A stretch of 64,000 nt of DNA from contig JAVBRB010000009.1 of NCBI GenBank assembly GCA_031548515.1, positions 8,453 through 72,452 on the forward strand. Reading direction: 5' to 3'. Source of the stretch: UBA940 sp031548515. GTDB taxonomy: Bacteria; Bacteroidota; Bacteroidia; Bacteroidales; Rikenellaceae. The number at the start of each line of letters is the position of its first letter. Position 1 is the first letter of the stretch. The notes under the pieces are model-generated. The model was not told where the DNA came from. It worked only from the letters and a program-made list of their open reading frames with translations, and did not search any database. The translations under genes were made by a program, and so were the position numbers. Shown here one piece after another: positions 1 to 7,015 of this stretch.

Positions 1-485
1 TTTCTGGATGCGAGGTCGAGATCACTTGCCGTTTTACCGTCTTTTTCCTCTTCATTTTCGTCATCCTCATGACCGAGGTCGAGGTCGGAAGATTGTGCGG
101 CCAATGCCGCTTCCTCGTCAGAGAAGTCTACAGTTTCCGGAAGATCGTCTTGTTCTGTTTTTTCTATGTTGCTTCCCCCGGCTTTAACGGCACCAACGAT
201 TTGCGCTGACTCACCTGCTCCGTTCTGTGAACTCGTACCCGAGGTGTCTGGTCCGTCCGGGAACTCCACGCTTTCGGCAGGTGCTTCCTGTTCTTTGTCT
301 TCTGTTTCAGGTGCTTCCGGCTCTTTTTTCAGCCCCTCTTTTTCGCAGGCTGTGTTACTTTCCTCGGTGCCTCCTGCGCCAGCGCTGGCAATCTCCGCTG
401 CATCTGTCAGTTGCGTGTTCTGTGCATCATCGGCGGCGACGCCGATTTGTTCCTCCGGAACAGATTCGATCTTCTTGGTGGTCAT
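1..485 (-). CDS. Acidic N-terminal part of an unrecognised protein (partial)
   Basis: A minus-strand frame opens with ATG at 485-483 (protein begins MTTKKIESVPEEQ) and stays open to the window edge, so only about 160 N-terminal residues are visible and the C-terminus lies outside. The visible part is a low-complexity acidic stretch rich in Glu, Asp, Ala, Ser and Gly, with no signal peptide, no membrane segment and one Cys. A perfect TAACTTTG promoter box sits at 529-536 (minus), 43 bp upstream, which supports this start. Acidic leaders of this kind occur on DUF349-type proteins of Bacteroidetes; that is a guess because the diagnostic domain is not in the window. Confidence 0.6.
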   Translation of the reverse strand, partial: MTTKKIESVPEEQIGVAADDAQNTQLTDAAEIASAGAGGTEESNTACEKEGLKKEPEAPETEDKEQEAPAESVEFPDGPDTSGTSSQNGAGESAQIVGAVKAGGSNIEKTEQDDLPETVDFSDEEAALAAQSSDLDLGHEDDENEEEKDGKTASDLDLASR

Positions 486-528
486 AAGCATTCTTCTTGT
501 TTAGGTTCGCTTAAGCAACGATATCGTA

Positions 529-536
529 CAAAGTTA
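529..536 (-). promoter_or_regulatory. Bacteroidetes -7 promoter box for the acidic protein
   Basis: The minus strand reads TAACTTTG, an exact match to the TAnnTTTG -7 box of the Bacteroidetes primary sigma factor, about 43 bp before the ATG at 485. No clear TTTG -33 element at normal spacing is seen. Confidence 0.55.
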
Positions 537-579
537 TGCTAAAAAACCGAAATATCGCCCCGTTTTAGCAAAAAAAGGC

Positions 580-587
580 TACTTTTG
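580..587 (+). promoter_or_regulatory. Bacteroidetes -7 promoter box for the response regulator
   Basis: TACTTTTG matches TAnnTTTG exactly and ends 31 bp before the ATG at 619. Together with the minus-strand box at 529-536 it makes a divergent promoter region about 130 bp long. Confidence 0.55.
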
Positions 588-618
588 CAAGTGTCGAGAA
601 AAACCGGCTTTTAATGTT

Positions 619-1278
619 ATGAATTATAGGGTGCTTATAGTGGACGATGAACCGGATATCCTGGAGTTTGTCGGATACAACCTCAAAAAGGAGGGATATG
701 AAGTAGAAACGGCTGCCAACGGCCGTGAAGGGGTGGAAAAAACACTGGCATGGCACCCCCACCTGATTCTGCTCGATGCCATGATGCCCGTCATGGACGG
801 ATTCGAGGCGTGCCGGCAAATACGCACGACAAAGGGAGTGGACGATACGCTCGTCATTTTCCTGACAGCCCGTGGAGAAGAGAACTTCCAGGTGAAAGGT
901 TTTGACATCGGGGCCGACGATTATATCGTCAAACCTATCCAGATGAAGGCGCTTGTGAGCCGGATAAAGGCGGTGCTGAAGCGCAAGGACTACTCCGAAC
1001 CGGCCGGCGATACCATCATGGTCGACCACGAGCGCCATGTTGTCACGAAAGGCGGAGCGGAGATAATGCTTCCCCGAAAGGAATTCAACCTGCTGGCCAT
1101 GCTTCATTCGCAGCCCGGAAGGCTTTTCACCCGCGAAGAGATTTACGACACGGTGTGGGGTGCGGATGTTGTGGTCGGGGAACGCACCATCGACGTACAT
1201 ATCCGCAACCTGCGCAAGAAGATAGGCGAAGACCACATCGTTACCATCAAAGGAGTAGGATATAAATACGAAGACTAA
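619..1278 (+). CDS. OmpR/PhoB-family response regulator
   Basis: A 219-residue two-component response regulator. The receiver domain (about 1-117) has the acidic pair D9/D10, phospho-acceptor D53 (in LLDAMMP), T83 and K105 (IVKP). The OmpR-type winged-helix DNA-binding domain (about 125-217) ends in the usual GVGYKYE motif. It would be phosphorylated by a sensor kinase and bind promoter DNA. No histidine kinase gene lies next to it, so it is an orphan here and its signal cannot be read from context; the next gene is pta. It resembles the Bacteroides RprY/PhoB group, but the exact orthologue cannot be assigned by eye. Confidence 0.9.
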   Translation: MNYRVLIVDDEPDILEFVGYNLKKEGYEVETAANGREGVEKTLAWHPHLILLDAMMPVMDGFEACRQIRTTKGVDDTLVIFLTARGEENFQVKGFDIGADDYIVKPIQMKALVSRIKAVLKRKDYSEPAGDTIMVDHERHVVTKGGAEIMLPRKEFNLLAMLHSQPGRLFTREEIYDTVWGADVVVGERTIDVHIRNLRKKIGEDHIVTIKGVGYKYED

Positions 1279-1282
1279 AGGC

Positions 1283-1372
1283 GCCCTAAAAGTCAACTTT
1301 GGCATCGAACTTCAAAATCGAGATACTCATTTACGCTTGGTAAACTCCGTTTCCGATTTATGGCTCGCCTAA
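1283..1372. repeat. Intergenic palindromic repeat, copy A
   Basis: An imperfect palindrome centred on CTCATTTACG (1326-1335) and GTAAACTCCG (1340-1349), which pair through TTTAC/GTAAA around a 4-nt loop. The same core recurs at 21614-21637, and a sequence-diverged but structure-conserved copy lies at 10690-10712. It sits in the 200 bp between the response regulator and pta. Confidence 0.7.
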
Positions 1373-1479
1373 ACCGACGCTGCGGGCGATGGCAGAGACT
1401 GTTTGCAGACTGTGCCGAGCCGCGAGGAGGAAAACGAGGTTAAATTTGTTCTTTTTTGACGACTTTAAGAATAAGAATT

Positions 1480-2478
1480 ATGGAAATTATTTACAGCATA
1501 CGCAAAAAAGCGGCGAAACTCAAAAGGAAGATAGTCCTTCCCGAGGGTGCTGAAGACCGCACGATCCAGGCGGCCGACTTCCTGATAGGGGAAGGCATAG
1601 CCGATATTATTCTTTTGGGAGCGGAGGAACGTGTAAAGGCGCAGGCCGCCCGTTACGGACTGGAGAATATCCGGCGTGCAACGATTGTCGATCCGTACCG
1701 CATTCCCGGAGAGAAAAAATATGTGGAACTGATGGTTAGACTGCGCGGACACAAGGGTGTGACCGAAGAAATCGCTGCAAAACAACTGCAAGACCCGTTG
1801 TACCTGGGAGCGGTGATGGTGAAAGCCGGCGATGCCGACGGCGAAGTGGCCGGGGCGGTAAACTACACGGCCGACGTCCTGCGTCCCGCGCTACAGTACA
1901 TCAAGACCACCCCCGGCATCAGCATAGTTTCCGGTGCATTCATTATGCGTATTCCCGATAAGACTTTCGGCGACGACGGGACGATGCTTTTTGCCGACTG
2001 TGCCGTTTCCCCCGATCCTACCGCGCAGCAACTCGCAGAAACGGCTATCGCTACCGCGACTACCGCACGCCGTATCGCAGGAATGGAGCCGCGTGTTGCT
2101 ATGTTGAGTTTCTCGACGAAAGGCTCGGCCAAGCATCCTTCGGTCGATAAAGTCGCCGAAGCCACACGTATCGCACAAAAAATGGACCCGAACCTCATCA
2201 TCGACGGTGAAATCCAGGCCGACACGGCGATCGTCCCCGAGATAGCCGAACGCAAGGCTCCGGGAAGCCGCATCGCCGGGCGCGCGAACATACTTATTTT
2301 TCCATCGCTCGAGGTGGGCAACATAGCATACAAATTGGTACAGAGGCTGGCTCATGCCGAGGCTATAGGTCCGGTGCTTCAGGGACTTGCCGCTCCGGTA
2401 AACGACCTTTCGAGGGGGTGCTCCGTGGATGATATAATCAACGTCGTTGCCATCACGGCTTGTCAAACGGCTGAATAA
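1480..2478 (+). CDS. pta: Phosphate acetyltransferase
   Basis: Interconverts acetyl-CoA plus phosphate with acetyl phosphate plus CoA in the cytoplasm: the first step of acetate production, or the second of acetate uptake. The 332-residue product is the short single-domain Pta type, without the N-terminal regulatory domains of the E. coli enzyme. Family features include the KIVLPEGAEDRT start region, GDADGEVAGAVNYTADVLRP and the MLSFSTKGSA stretch. An in-frame TTG at 1456 would add eight residues; ATG 1480 was preferred because the protein then begins MEIIYSIRKKA as is normal. ackA starts 11 bp downstream, so the two form one operon that makes ATP from acetyl-CoA. Confidence 0.95.
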   Translation: MEIIYSIRKKAAKLKRKIVLPEGAEDRTIQAADFLIGEGIADIILLGAEERVKAQAARYGLENIRRATIVDPYRIPGEKKYVELMVRLRGHKGVTEEIAAKQLQDPLYLGAVMVKAGDADGEVAGAVNYTADVLRPALQYIKTTPGISIVSGAFIMRIPDKTFGDDGTMLFADCAVSPDPTAQQLAETAIATATTARRIAGMEPRVAMLSFSTKGSAKHPSVDKVAEATRIAQKMDPNLIIDGEIQADTAIVPEIAERKAPGSRIAGRANILIFPSLEVGNIAYKLVQRLAHAEAIGPVLQGLAAPVNDLSRGCSVDDIINVVAITACQTAE

Positions 2479-2489
2479 TCAAGGATGCG

Positions 2490-3722
2490 ATGATAATATT
2501 AGTATTGAACTGCGGCTCGTCGTCGATCAAATATCAGGTGATCGACATGCACGCGGAAAATCACACCCTGCTTGCAAAAGGCATCGCAGACCGAGTCGGA
2601 CTGCCGGATGGCGAAATAGTGCTTAAAGCCGCAGGTCGTGAGAATTATAAGGCGGAACTTCCGGTGCACAACCATAAGGAGGGTATCCGGCTCATTATAG
2701 ACGCCATAACGCATCCGCAGCATGGGGTGGTTACGTCGCTCGACGAAATAAAAGCGGTCGGCCACCGCGTTGCCCACGGGGGGGAGTTCTTCTCGGACAG
2801 CGCGTTGGTGAACGACGACGTTACAGGGAAGATCCGTGCCTGTTTCGAACTGGCTCCACTGCACAATCCGGCGAACATGCAGGGTATTACCTCCATCGCC
2901 GAACTGCTGCCGAGCGTACCCCAGGTGGCGGTTTTCGACACCTCATTCCATCAGACCATTCCGGCCGAGAACTACATGTACGCCCTGCCTTGGAAATACT
3001 GGGAGAAATACCGCGTCCGCAAGTTCGGCTTCCACGGTACGAGCCACAAATTCGTTGCACACAAGGGCGCGAAGATGGCAGGACTGGATATCAACGACTC
3101 GAAGATCATCACCTGCCACATCGGTAACGGCGGGTCGGTGACGGCCATCGTGAACGGCCGTTCGTTCGACACCTCGATGGGCTTCACTCCGACGGACGGC
3201 CTCATGATGGGCACCCGCACCGGCAGCATCGATCCCGGCGCATTGCTTTTCATCGGCGAACAGGAGGGTATGGATTACGACGCTCTCGGCAATATGATGA
3301 ACAAGGATTCGGGCGTATGGGGCGTTACGGGCATCTCGTCGGACATGCGCGACATCGTCGCCGCGTCGCAGGAGGGCAACGAACGTGCGTCACTTGCCCT
3401 GGCAATGTACGATAACCGCGTCAAACACTTCATCGGGGCCTACGCCGCGCTGATGGGAGGCGTGGATATGATAATCTTCACGGGAGGCGTGGGCGAGAAC
3501 CAGTACCAGTCGCGCGCGCGTATCTGCTCCGGTTTGGAATATATGGGCGTGGAATTCGACACGGCAGCCAACGACGGCCTGTGCGGACAGGACAAGATCA
3601 TTTCGAAGCCCGGTTCGCGCGTGGTTGTGGCCGTGGTCACCACCGACGAGGAACTCGTCATCGCCCGCGACACCTATCGCCTGGTGCAAAAACAGGATAC
3701 CTGCCATAAATCCCGCTTCTAA
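2490..3722 (+). CDS. ackA: Acetate kinase
   Basis: Transfers phosphate from acetyl phosphate to ADP, completing the Pta-AckA route for substrate-level ATP formation. The 410-residue protein shows the acetokinase/ASKHA signatures: MIILVLNCGSSSIKY at the N-terminus, GFHGTSHKFV near 182, CHIGNGGSV near 210, the GTRTGSIDPG loop near 240 and FTGGVGEN near 330. It lies 11 bp after pta in the standard operon order. The last residues (QKQDTCHKSRF) look variable and unremarkable. The following 170 bp hold an inverted repeat and a terminator that serves the opposite-strand lipoprotein gene. Confidence 0.96.
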   Translation: MIILVLNCGSSSIKYQVIDMHAENHTLLAKGIADRVGLPDGEIVLKAAGRENYKAELPVHNHKEGIRLIIDAITHPQHGVVTSLDEIKAVGHRVAHGGEFFSDSALVNDDVTGKIRACFELAPLHNPANMQGITSIAELLPSVPQVAVFDTSFHQTIPAENYMYALPWKYWEKYRVRKFGFHGTSHKFVAHKGAKMAGLDINDSKIITCHIGNGGSVTAIVNGRSFDTSMGFTPTDGLMMGTRTGSIDPGALLFIGEQEGMDYDALGNMMNKDSGVWGVTGISSDMRDIVAASQEGNERASLALAMYDNRVKHFIGAYAALMGGVDMIIFTGGVGENQYQSRARICSGLEYMGVEFDTAANDGLCGQDKIISKPGSRVVVAVVTTDEELVIARDTYRLVQKQDTCHKSRF

Positions 3723-3755
3723 CCATGACGGCTGGGATTTCCTTTCGCTTTGAAC

Positions 3756-3835
3756 GTTCCCTAGGGCTATGCCAATGCGGTGGCTTTGGATTATGCCATA
3801 CGGGCCGCATGGAAATCGCCGCATGGGCTAGGGAC
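3756..3835. repeat. Long imperfect inverted repeat after ackA
   Basis: Arms at 3756-3780 and 3819-3835 pair through CCCTAG/CTAGGG and CCATGCGG-like/CCGCATGG blocks around a 38-nt centre that itself holds a GCCGCATGG block. It lies between the ackA stop and the convergent lipoprotein gene. No U-run follows, so it is not an ordinary terminator; it may be another dispersed repeat. Confidence 0.5.
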
Positions 3836-3842
3836 AGAAACA

Positions 3843-3876
3843 AAGACTGCGTCCGCCGAACCGGGAACGCAGTCTT
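3843..3876 (-). terminator. Terminator after the NigD-like lipoprotein gene
   Basis: AAGACTGCGT (3843-3852) pairs perfectly with ACGCAGTCTT (3867-3876) around a 14-nt loop. Read on the minus strand, the hairpin is followed by TTTGTTTC, just past the stop of the gene at 3897. It may also stop ackA transcripts coming the other way. Confidence 0.7.
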
Positions 3877-3896
3877 GCCGGACAGATAAATATGAC

Positions 3897-4667
3897 TTAC
3901 CTGAACCTGTCCATATGAGGGGTTGGGATTCTGTGGAGTTCCATTGTCGATTTTTGTGACGGTGCTTTATATTCGATCGTCGCATATTTTACATTCCCGT
4001 CGAGGTCCCTCACGCGGATATAAAATCCTTTCTTTCCAGTTACGGCAGGGTTATAAGTATCATCGAGTTTGAACGACACTATCCCGTAACCAAGGGTTCC
4101 GCTGCCCATATTTGTCGTACTCTGGCGGAACTCCAGGTACTGGTAGCCTTCGGGCATAGTCGACGGAGCCTCTACGGTCTTATTGTCGAGAAGCGTTATT
4201 TTGTGCGTCGCATCGCGGGAGGTTTCGATGCGGAAAAGAATATCGAGCCAACCGCCTGAAATTCCCGAGTCCGACAGTTCCATCTCGCCGTCGCCGGCTG
4301 CATTGACATCATCCTCGCTCTCGGCAACCTTAACAACCTGGCTCTGTATGTCCTCGATGTAATAAAGGGCGATGTTGTAGTCGAAACCATCTTTCTTTGT
4401 ACTCAGATAATTGAAACGGATGTAGGCTCGTTTGCCGTTCGTACTGACGCCATCCTTGTCAAGGGCTTTATATGGCGGAATTATCCTGCTCACATCGCCA
4501 GGATAGTATGTCTTCCCGTCATCGCCTGTGAAATAATAAGAAGGGCCGTCCGTGTTGACCGTTACGTAGGCATAGTATCCGGGATAGTCGCCGTCGTCCT
4601 TCGAACACCCTGCAAGGATAGGCGCGATGGCCATGCCTGCGATAATAAATTTCAAAAATCGGTTCAT
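3897..4667 (-). CDS. NigD-like lipoprotein
   Basis: A 256-residue predicted lipoprotein. The N-terminus is a type II signal peptide ending in the lipobox LAGC, with Cys21 as the lipidated residue, followed by an acidic SKDDGDYPGYY stretch that favours surface or outer-membrane sorting in Bacteroidetes. The two-part beta-rich body (DDGKTYYPGDV near 50, then IRFNYLSTKKDGFDYNIALYYIEDI near 95, and a C-terminal GTLGYGIVSFKLDD segment) matches the NigD-like family (N- and C-terminal OB-like domains) that is common in Bacteroidales. Its biochemical role is unknown. It is a single-gene unit, convergent with ackA and divergent from the sigma-factor gene. Confidence 0.75.
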   Translation of the reverse strand: MNRFLKFIIAGMAIAPILAGCSKDDGDYPGYYAYVTVNTDGPSYYFTGDDGKTYYPGDVSRIIPPYKALDKDGVSTNGKRAYIRFNYLSTKKDGFDYNIALYYIEDIQSQVVKVAESEDDVNAAGDGEMELSDSGISGGWLDILFRIETSRDATHKITLLDNKTVEAPSTMPEGYQYLEFRQSTTNMGSGTLGYGIVSFKLDDTYNPAVTGKKGFYIRVRDLDGNVKYATIEYKAPSQKSTMELHRIPTPHMDRFR

Positions 4668-4803
4668 AGTAATCGTGGTTTTTGTTAAATTCGTTTCGTA
4701 TAAAAACGGGAAGATAATGAAAATACTGCATCGGTCCCTAAAAAATTACTATTTTTTCGTGCAGTATTTCGATCTGCGGAGCGTTTCATTTAATGGATGA
4801 TAG

Positions 4804-5361
4804 ATGGAGATGCCGGAGCAATACATTGTAAGCGGTTGCCGTAATGGTGAAGATGCGGCGAGACGTGAGCTTTATGAACGTTTTGCCGGGCGTCTTTACA
4901 ATATCTGCAGACGGTATGCCGCAAATACGGCCGAGGCAGAGGATATCCTTCAGAACTCTTTTGTCAGGATACTGACGTCTTTCGATAAATTCGACTGGAG
5001 AGGTGAAGGGTCTCTGAAGGCGTGGATGGAGAGGATAACTGTGAATATGGCGCTTGAGCATCTCCGGAAAAATTCGAAAATGACGTTTTCGTCTGTTCCG
5101 GAACTGCTTTTAAAGCAGCATGAGGATGCAGAGGTCGAAGCGGAGAGTGTGAGGGCGGTTCCGCACGAAGTGCTGATGCGTTTTATCGGCGAGTTGCCCG
5201 CGGGATACAGGACGGTATTCAATCTCTACTGCATCGAGGATTATTCCCACAGGGAGATAGCCGGAATGCTTGGGATCAACGAAAAAAGTTCGTCCTCCCA
5301 ACTGTCGAGGGCGAAAGCGTTGCTGGCAGGTAAAATTAAGGATTATCTGAAAACAAGATAG
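4804..5361 (+). CDS. ECF-type RNA polymerase sigma factor
   Basis: A 185-residue sigma-70 family factor with region 2 (EDILQNSFVRILTSFDKFDW, about 50-69, including the helix that binds core polymerase and the -10 region) and region 4 (LPAGYRTVFNLYCIEDYSH to SQLSRAKALL, about 138-175) containing the helix-turn-helix. It would direct polymerase to a small regulon and be held inactive by its partner. The next gene starts 5 bp downstream and encodes a membrane-spanning protein with a likely anti-sigma N-terminus, the usual sigma/anti-sigma arrangement. ATG 4810 (M3) is an alternative start. Confidence 0.92.
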   Translation: MEMPEQYIVSGCRNGEDAARRELYERFAGRLYNICRRYAANTAEAEDILQNSFVRILTSFDKFDWRGEGSLKAWMERITVNMALEHLRKNSKMTFSSVPELLLKQHEDAEVEAESVRAVPHEVLMRFIGELPAGYRTVFNLYCIEDYSHREIAGMLGINEKSSSSQLSRAKALLAGKIKDYLKTR

Positions 5362-5366
5362 GTTCG

Positions 5367-6608
5367 ATGGAGCGGAAGCATGAGGATTGGATAGAAGCGC
5401 TGAGGGACGCGGCGGCAGGAGATGGCCAAAACCCGCCTGACGGGTTGTGGCATCGCATTTCCGCCCGGCTCGATGTTCCGGAAAGCGGAGCGGCGGGCAG
5501 GCGGAGACGCTTGTATGCCTGGGCCGCTTCCGTTGCAGCAGTTGCCGCCGCGACCATTCTGGGGGTATTCCTCTTGAGGGCGCCTGCTGGAAACTGGCAG
5601 TTGGATATGGCGGCGGATGCCGAAATTTCACCTGCCGGTATATCTGTTCCGGCAGAAATTACAGATATACCGGTCGAAGAGCCTGTGTTGCCGGTAGATA
5701 ATGCCTCCGGGAAAAGCATGTTTGCAGGAACACGTATTTCCAAGGTTGTGGGAACCTCTGCTGCAAGTGAGGAAGCTCTTGTTGCCGGCATAGAGCCTCA
5801 ACATGTTCCAGGTCCGGAATCCGGGGATGTCCCTGCTCGAAAGGACAACGAACCTTCCACAGGTCCGGATGCTTCCGGAAAGGCGGCGGGCGGCAGTGTC
5901 GCGGACCTCGATCCAGCTTCCCCTGTCCGATCGCTTGATATCGGAACGAGGTCCGGACGGACACCGGGGCTGAAAGGCGCACTGGCTTTGTCGGGCGGAG
6001 GAATAGGTTCCGCTTCGGACGGCATTCAGGTGAGAGTACCTGAGCCGGTGGCCAAGGCTGGCGAACCGATAACAGTGCCGACCTTGATGCTGACTCCCGA
6101 TGCGTACGGGCGTATGGTGATGGCGACTGCCGCTCCCGAACAGTATTCATACCGGCACAGGCAGCCCCTGACCTTCGCCCTGTCGTTTGACTGTTATATA
6201 GGGCATAACCTGTATGCCGGTGCGGGAGTGAGTTATACTAAACTGTCTTCAACTGTAACGGGGAAGTATTCTGGGCGTGAATTCGACCAGAAGCTTCAGT
6301 ATGTCGGTATTCCAGTGGCGCTGAAATGGGCTTTTCTGAATAGGAGGGTTGTGGTATTGTACGCAGGCGCGGGAGTGCAGCCCGAATTTTGCGTCGATGC
6401 GAAATTCGACAATCATAATGCCGATGTTTCGCTGATGCAATGGTCGGTGAACCTTCTTGCCGGAGCGCAGTTGAATCTCGGCAAACACATCGGTATATAT
6501 GCAGAGCCGAAACTTTCGCACTATTTCAGAGATACAGAACTGGAAACGGTGCGCAATACGAAAAGCGTGAATTTCAATCTGGAATTTGGACTCAGGTTTA
6601 CCTATTGA
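5367..6608 (+). CDS. Dual-membrane anti-sigma factor / outer-membrane beta-barrel fusion (Dma-like)
   Basis: A 413-residue protein with an unusual layout: a short cytoplasmic N-terminal domain (about 1-47, ERKHEDWIEALRDAAAGDG then DGLWHRISARLD), one inner-membrane helix (about 50-71), a long Pro/Ala/Ser/Glu-rich periplasmic linker (about 75-255) and a C-terminal region of alternating aromatic/polar strands (about 260-413) typical of an outer-membrane beta-barrel, ending LEFGLRFTY with a terminal aromatic. This matches the dual-membrane-spanning anti-sigma (Dma) type known from Bacteroides thetaiotaomicron, where the barrel senses the outer membrane and the N-terminus holds the sigma factor. 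It sits 5 bp after the sigma gene. Assignment to Dma is inference from architecture and context. Confidence 0.75.
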   Translation: MERKHEDWIEALRDAAAGDGQNPPDGLWHRISARLDVPESGAAGRRRRLYAWAASVAAVAAATILGVFLLRAPAGNWQLDMAADAEISPAGISVPAEITDIPVEEPVLPVDNASGKSMFAGTRISKVVGTSAASEEALVAGIEPQHVPGPESGDVPARKDNEPSTGPDASGKAAGGSVADLDPASPVRSLDIGTRSGRTPGLKGALALSGGGIGSASDGIQVRVPEPVAKAGEPITVPTLMLTPDAYGRMVMATAAPEQYSYRHRQPLTFALSFDCYIGHNLYAGAGVSYTKLSSTVTGKYSGREFDQKLQYVGIPVALKWAFLNRRVVVLYAGAGVQPEFCVDAKFDNHNADVSLMQWSVNLLAGAQLNLGKHIGIYAEPKLSHYFRDTELETVRNTKSVNFNLEFGLRFTY

Positions 6609-6768
6609 TGTTCGGCTGTCCATTCCGAATCTTTTCCTGGTTGCCGAGGAGTGCGGTGTCGATGGGGTCATGAAAACGAAAAAGGCCGCCTTTTCGAGCA
6701 GTCATGGTCTGAAGATCGTAACTCAATGAAAAACATATCATGAGTGTGGTGGTGGCATTGCATTCTGT

Positions 6769-6884
6769 GTTGTCATCCCGAGGGAACTGCGAGGAAGGAA
6801 GCAGGACGAGGGATCTACCTTATATTTTGTTTGGTAAGCGGTAGATTTCTCGTCGAAGCGATGTTTCTCGCTCGAAATGATAAC
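6769..6884. repeat. TGTCATCCCGAG-type intergenic inverted repeat
   Basis: Outer arms GTTGTCATCCCGAG (6769-6782) and CTCGAAATGATAAC (6871-6884) and inner arms GAGGGATCTACC (6808-6819) and GGTAGATTTCTC (6840-6851) form an extended imperfect palindrome. Similar TGTCAT(C/T)CCGAG / CTCGnAATGACA repeats are dispersed in many bacterial genomes. It fills most of the 400-bp gene-free stretch at 6609-7015 together with the terminator at 6882-6918. A related fragment lies at 25042-25068. Confidence 0.65.
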
Positions 6885-6918
6885 ACAAAACCCTCGCAAT
6901 AAGCGGGGGTTTTGTGTT
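6882..6918. terminator. Bidirectional terminator
   Basis: AACACAAAACCC-T-CGC (6882-6897) pairs with GCG-G-GGGTTTTGTGTT (6903-6918) around a 5-nt loop. A and T runs on both sides let it work in either direction, between the anti-sigma/barrel gene (plus) and the acyltransferase gene (minus). Confidence 0.8.
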
Positions 6919-7015
6919 GATTATGTGCGTGTTGAAAATCTTCCGACCACTTCTGCACGTGACGGCCTTTTTCGAGTGGATATACTGATATATTGTGTTG
7001 CGAATTATTCAGCCT

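Noticed and set aside
1456..1479. Upstream TTG start of pta
   Set aside because: It adds eight residues not seen in the family; ATG 1480 gives the normal N-terminus.
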